64,000 nt of DNA from an uncultured Clostridium sp. Lineage in GTDB: Bacteria > Bacillota > Clostridia > Lachnospirales > Lachnospiraceae. Where the stretch lies: contig URFM01000002.1 of NCBI GenBank assembly GCA_900547035.1, forward strand, positions 62,001 to 126,000. The letters are read 5' to 3'. The notes below the pieces were generated by a model. That model had not been told where the DNA came from. It did no database searches and saw nothing but the letters and a program-made list of their open reading frames with translations. This document shows positions 60,768-64,000 of this stretch, piece after piece (the first letter of the stretch is position 1; each line of letters begins with the position of its first letter). Position numbers and translations under genes: made by a program.

Positions 60768-61463
60768 ATGAATATGAAAGTAAAGGTCAGGATTCTGGAA
60801 CTGATAGCAGTTCTGGACCTGGCCTTTCTCCTGTTTTTGGGACAGATGTATGCGGCTGGGGGCCCGGCTGCTCCTGTCTCCTCCGGGGATGAGGAAGCAG
60901 TCATTCACCGGGGATACGTGGCCCTGACCTTTGACGACGGGCCGGACCGGGAATGTACGGAGGATTTGCTGGACGGTTTGAAAAACAGGGGAGTGAAGGC
61001 CTCCTTTTTCCTCATGGGCCAGAATATTGAGGGGAACGAGGACCTGGTCCTGCGGATGAAGGAGGAGGGGCATCTGGTGGGAAACCACAGCTACAGCCAT
61101 CTGCTGCTGACCAAAGCGGACAGCCGGGCAGTGTGTCAGGCGGTGGACAGAACCAGCCGTCTGATTCAGGAAATTACCGGAGAAGAGCCTCAGTACATCC
61201 GCCCTCCCTACGGAGAGTGGAACGAGGAGCTGGACTGTACCCTGGCCTTGACTCCGGTTTTTTGGACCGTGGATTCCCTGGACTGGAAGCTGAAAGACCG
61301 GGCTCAGATTGTGGACCGGGTCTTGAAAGATGTGGAGGATGGGGATATCATATTGATGCACGACATCTATCCCCAGTCGGTGGAGGCGGCCCTGGAGATT
61401 GTTGACAGGCTGAGTGCCGGAGGATATACTTTTGTTACGGCAGATGAATTGCTGATCGACTGA
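60768..61463 (+). CDS. NodB-type polysaccharide deacetylase
   Basis: A 231-residue exported deacetylase with an N-terminal membrane anchor (10-30) and NodB motifs TFDDGPD, HSYSH, RPPYGEWN, and LMHDIY. These enzymes remove acetyl groups from N-acetylglucosamine or N-acetylmuramic acid in peptidoglycan or other glycans. Its place after the GH25 lysozyme suggests control of wall susceptibility. AGGAGA lies eight bases before the ATG. A TATAAT at 60733-60738 lacks a good -35. Confidence 0.92.
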   Translation: MNMKVKVRILELIAVLDLAFLLFLGQMYAAGGPAAPVSSGDEEAVIHRGYVALTFDDGPDRECTEDLLDGLKNRGVKASFFLMGQNIEGNEDLVLRMKEEGHLVGNHSYSHLLLTKADSRAVCQAVDRTSRLIQEITGEEPQYIRPPYGEWNEELDCTLALTPVFWTVDSLDWKLKDRAQIVDRVLKDVEDGDIILMHDIYPQSVEAALEIVDRLSAGGYTFVTADELLID

Positions 61464-61465
61464 TG

Positions 61466-61485
61466 TTCACATCGGATGTCCTGAA
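61466..61485. repeat. Remnant of the dispersed repeat
   Basis: TTCACATCGGATG is identical to 25506-25518 and is joined directly to TCCTGAA, a piece of the other module of the element at 25430-25640. Confidence 0.4.
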
Positions 61486-61522
61486 AAAGTACCACTGAAA
61501 AAGAAAGGCGGTGTATGCTGCT

Positions 61523-62860
61523 TTGGATTTATTTGACTATATGAGAGAAAAACAGATGAAGTCGGAGGCGCCTCTGGCCTCCAGGCTTCGCCCCAGGACC
61601 CTGGATGAGGTGGTGGGACAGGGCCACATTATTGGAAAGGACAAGCTGCTGTACCGGGCCATCCAGGCTGACAAGCTGGGGTCCGTGATTTTTTACGGCC
61701 CACCCGGCACAGGAAAAACCACCTTGGCCAGGGTGATTGCCAACACTACCAGTTCTGATTTCCGGCAGATTAACGCCACGGTGGCAGGGAAAAAGGATAT
61801 GGAGGACGTGGTAAAGGCCGCCAAGGACAATATGGGGATGTACGGCAGAAAGACCATCCTTTTTGTGGATGAGATTCATCGCTTCAACAAGGGACAGCAG
61901 GACTACCTGCTTCCGTTTGTGGAGGACGGGACCTTGATTCTCATCGGGGCTACCACGGAAAATCCCTATTTTGAGGTAAACGGCGCTCTTTTGTCCCGGT
62001 CCAGGATTTTCGAGCTGAAGCCCCTGGAGAAAGAGGACATCAAGGAGCTGATCCGCCGGGCCCTGACCGACGAGGAGAGAGGAATGGGAGCCTACGGGGC
62101 GGTGATGGACCCGGAGGCCATGGACTTTCTGGCGGATACGGCCAACGGGGATGCCAGGGCCGCTTTAAACGCGGTGGAATTGGGAGTTTTGACGACGGAG
62201 CGCAGCAGGGAAGACGGGAAAATTCACATCGGCCTGGATACGGCCCAGGAGTGCATTCAGAAGCGGGCGGTGTATTATGATAAGGGCGGAGATAACCACT
62301 ATGATACGATTTCCGCATTTATCAAAAGCATGCGGGGCTCGGATCCGGATGCAGCGGTTTACTATTTGGCCCGGATGCTTTATGCCGGGGAGGACATTAA
62401 GTTCATTTCCCGCCGGATTATGATTTGCGCTTCCGAGGACGTGGGAAACGCGGACCCGCAGGCACTGACGGTGGCCGTCAGCGCAGCTCAGGCGGTGGAG
62501 CGGGTAGGCATGCCGGAGGCGGCCATTATCCTGTCCCAGGCAGTGACCTATGTGGCAACGGCGCCCAAGAGCAACGCGGCCTGCATGGCCATCAGCCAGG
62601 CTCAGCAGACCGTGGAGGAAACCAGAACCATGCCGGTTCCGGTCCATCTGCAGGATAAGCACTACAAGGGGGCAGAGAAGCTGGGACATGGAGCTGGCTA
62701 CCGCTATGCCCACGATTATCCCAAGCACTATGTAAAGCAGCAGTATCTGCCTGACGGTCTGACGGGGATGGTCTTTTATCAACCATCGGACAACGGCTAT
62801 GAGCGGCAGATTAAACGTCATATGGAATGGCTGAAATCGAAAGAGGATGAATTGGAATGA
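61523..62860 (+). CDS. rarA: Replication-associated recombination protein RarA (MgsA)
   Basis: A 445-residue AAA+ ATPase acting at stalled replication forks. Walker A is FYGPPGTGKTTLA, Walker B ILFVDEIHRFNKGQQD, sensor 1 LIGATTENPYFE, and the C-terminal tetramerisation region contains RGSDPDAAVYYLARML. A TTG at 61523 gives the family's conserved start (M)DLFDYMREK and has AAAGGCGG 11 bases upstream; a GTG at 61511 would sit on that site. The stop overlaps the next start (ATGA). Confidence 0.95.
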   Translation: MDLFDYMREKQMKSEAPLASRLRPRTLDEVVGQGHIIGKDKLLYRAIQADKLGSVIFYGPPGTGKTTLARVIANTTSSDFRQINATVAGKKDMEDVVKAAKDNMGMYGRKTILFVDEIHRFNKGQQDYLLPFVEDGTLILIGATTENPYFEVNGALLSRSRIFELKPLEKEDIKELIRRALTDEERGMGAYGAVMDPEAMDFLADTANGDARAALNAVELGVLTTERSREDGKIHIGLDTAQECIQKRAVYYDKGGDNHYDTISAFIKSMRGSDPDAAVYYLARMLYAGEDIKFISRRIMICASEDVGNADPQALTVAVSAAQAVERVGMPEAAIILSQAVTYVATAPKSNAACMAISQAQQTVEETRTMPVPVHLQDKHYKGAEKLGHGAGYRYAHDYPKHYVKQQYLPDGLTGMVFYQPSDNGYERQIKRHMEWLKSKEDELE

Positions 62861-64000
62861 ATAAACAGGAGAAAAACCGGCTGATTGTATTGTCGCTGGA
62901 TGCGGTGGGAACCATTGACCTGCCCTATATGAATACCCTGCCTCATTTTCGGGCATTCTTCAAACGTGCCGCGGGATGCGCAAGGGTCTTAAGCGTTTAT
63001 CCAAGCCTGACCTATCCGGCTCACACCAGTATTGTGACCGGACTGTATCCGGCGCGTCACGGCATTGTCAACAACCACAAGGTTCAGCCGGAAAAACGGA
63101 AGCCGGATTGGCTGTGGCAGAGGCGCTACATCCGGGGAACGACCTTGTACGATGAGGCCAGAAAGCAGGGGATGCGGGTGGCCGCCCTTTTGTGGCCGGT
63201 GACGGGTAGGGCGAAAATCCGCTATAACCTTCCGGAGGTCTGGGCCAACCAGCCTTGGGAGAATCAGATTTCCGTCAGTATGAGAAATGGAACTCCTCTT
63301 TACCAGATTGACCTTTACCGCCGGTATGGCTATATGATTCAGGGGGCCAGCCAGCCCAGACTGGATAATTTTGTCCAGGCCTCCCTGTTGTACACGATGA
63401 AGCGTTTTCGACCGGATGTGACCTTGGCCCATTTTACGGATGTGGATTCCAACCGCCACATATTCGGTGTTTCCGTTCCTGGCATCCAGGACGCCCTCCA
63501 GCGCCATGACCGGCGCCTGGGAGAACTGATGAGCCTTTTGGATAGCCAGGGGCTGGAGCAGAAGACCAATGTGGTGATTCTGGGGGACCATTGCCAGAAG
63601 GATGTGTCTATGGCCATTTATCCCAATTACTGGTTTCGGAAAATGGGCTGGCTGACAGTGAAAAAAGGGGTAATTTCCAACTGGCGGGTGCTGGCCAGAG
63701 AATGCGACGGGGCCTGCTATATTTATCTGAAAAACCGCAGGGACCGTCATCTGGCGGCTCAAGTGAGGAATTTTTTGGAGCAGTGGAAGGAGAACCCTTC
63801 TTCCGGGCTGGAGCAGATCTTTGAGCAGCCGGAAATTCAGCGCATGGGGGCTAATCGGGACTGCACCTTTATGCTGGAGGCCAGGGACGGCTTTTTTTAT
63901 CAAAACGAGGCGGAGGAGCCTTTCCGCCAGGCGGGCTACGGCAGCGGACTCCATGCGGGAACCCACGGCTATCTGCCCACCAAGGCAGGATACCAGACCA
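62857..64000 (+). CDS. Alkaline phosphatase superfamily enzyme (partial, runs off the window)
   Basis: An open frame of 381 codons begins at 62857 with ATGA overlapping rarA and has no stop before the window end. The product is a type I phosphodiesterase/nucleotide-pyrophosphatase-like protein. Metal and nucleophile residues are in VLSLDAVG, SLTYPAHTSIVTGLYPARHG (Thr nucleophile expected), FTDVDSNRHIFG, ILGDHCQKD and the HAGTHGYLP end. No signal peptide is seen. Expected to hydrolyse phosphodiesters or monoesters; exact substrate unknown. Confidence 0.88.
   Translation, partial: MNKQEKNRLIVLSLDAVGTIDLPYMNTLPHFRAFFKRAAGCARVLSVYPSLTYPAHTSIVTGLYPARHGIVNNHKVQPEKRKPDWLWQRRYIRGTTLYDEARKQGMRVAALLWPVTGRAKIRYNLPEVWANQPWENQISVSMRNGTPLYQIDLYRRYGYMIQGASQPRLDNFVQASLLYTMKRFRPDVTLAHFTDVDSNRHIFGVSVPGIQDALQRHDRRLGELMSLLDSQGLEQKTNVVILGDHCQKDVSMAIYPNYWFRKMGWLTVKKGVISNWRVLARECDGACYIYLKNRRDRHLAAQVRNFLEQWKENPSSGLEQIFEQPEIQRMGANRDCTFMLEARDGFFYQNEAEEPFRQAGYGSGLHAGTHGYLPTKAGYQT

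Noticed and set aside
1..64000. tRNA, rRNA and prophage genes
   Set aside because: None of the conserved sequences was recognised on reading; a tRNA scan would be decisive.

Overview
The window reads as a chromosomal segment of a Gram-positive anaerobe of the Clostridia, most likely a gut Lachnospiraceae (inference). The evidence is the gene content: a type III glutamine synthetase, a FeoA/FeoA/FeoA/FeoB cluster, a SUV3-like helicase next to a DUF6483-type protein, choline-binding-repeat surface proteins with a LicC-LicA phosphocholine enzyme, AGGAGG-type ribosome binding sites and sigma-A promoters. No rRNA, tRNA, CRISPR array, phage or complete insertion sequence was seen.

Layout. 1-5.5 kb: a cobalamin riboswitch and terminator drive an operon of an exported CbiK-type cobaltochelatase, a lipoprotein binding protein with two NEAT-like repeats, a FecCD/BtuC-type permease and an ATPase with an extra C-terminal domain. 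5.5-15.1 kb: ilvE, a membrane GT2 glycosyltransferase, an LRR protein, an M18 aminopeptidase, an extracellular trigger-factor-like PPIase, xpt, a HAD phosphatase and a metallophosphoesterase. 15.1-23.8 kb is a metal island: three FeoA proteins, FeoB, a short Fur-like regulator, a membrane-anchored HMA protein, a DUF134-NifX-His-tail fusion, a ferredoxin with a NapH-like partner, then a 26-residue membrane microprotein, a DUF6110-type protein and a P-type ATPase. Four copies of a TTAG-N6-CTAA type operator lie in front of its transcription units. 24-31 kb: a MATE exporter, an M3-type peptidase behind an unusual structured leader, a DUF3810 zinc peptidase and a degenerate FeoB paralogue.

31-42.4 kb: a Tet(M)-like translational GTPase, a DUF6483 protein, the SUV3-like helicase, a uracil permease, a fourth FeoA, sfsA, an Rpn-type nuclease and a four-gene amino-acid ABC transporter. 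42.8-47.7 kb: thrC, fba and glnN. 47.7-53 kb: YitT, AbgT-type transporter and YtcJ-type amidohydrolase, divergent from a LysR regulator. 53-64 kb has a cell-envelope theme: a three-domain HTH-LicC-LicA protein, MmgE/PrpD and LysR genes, then two choline-binding-repeat proteins (one a GH25 lysozyme), a NodB deacetylase, rarA and an alkaline-phosphatase-superfamily enzyme cut by the window end.

The most notable points are: the B12-controlled operon pairing an exported chelatase with a NEAT-like importer; the shared operator across the iron/metal island; the microprotein-DUF6110-P-ATPase unit, which resembles mycobacterial PacL platforms in design; a family of dispersed REP-like palindromes, one of which forms an elaborate leader; and the LicC-LicA fusion located a few kilobases from choline-binding proteins.
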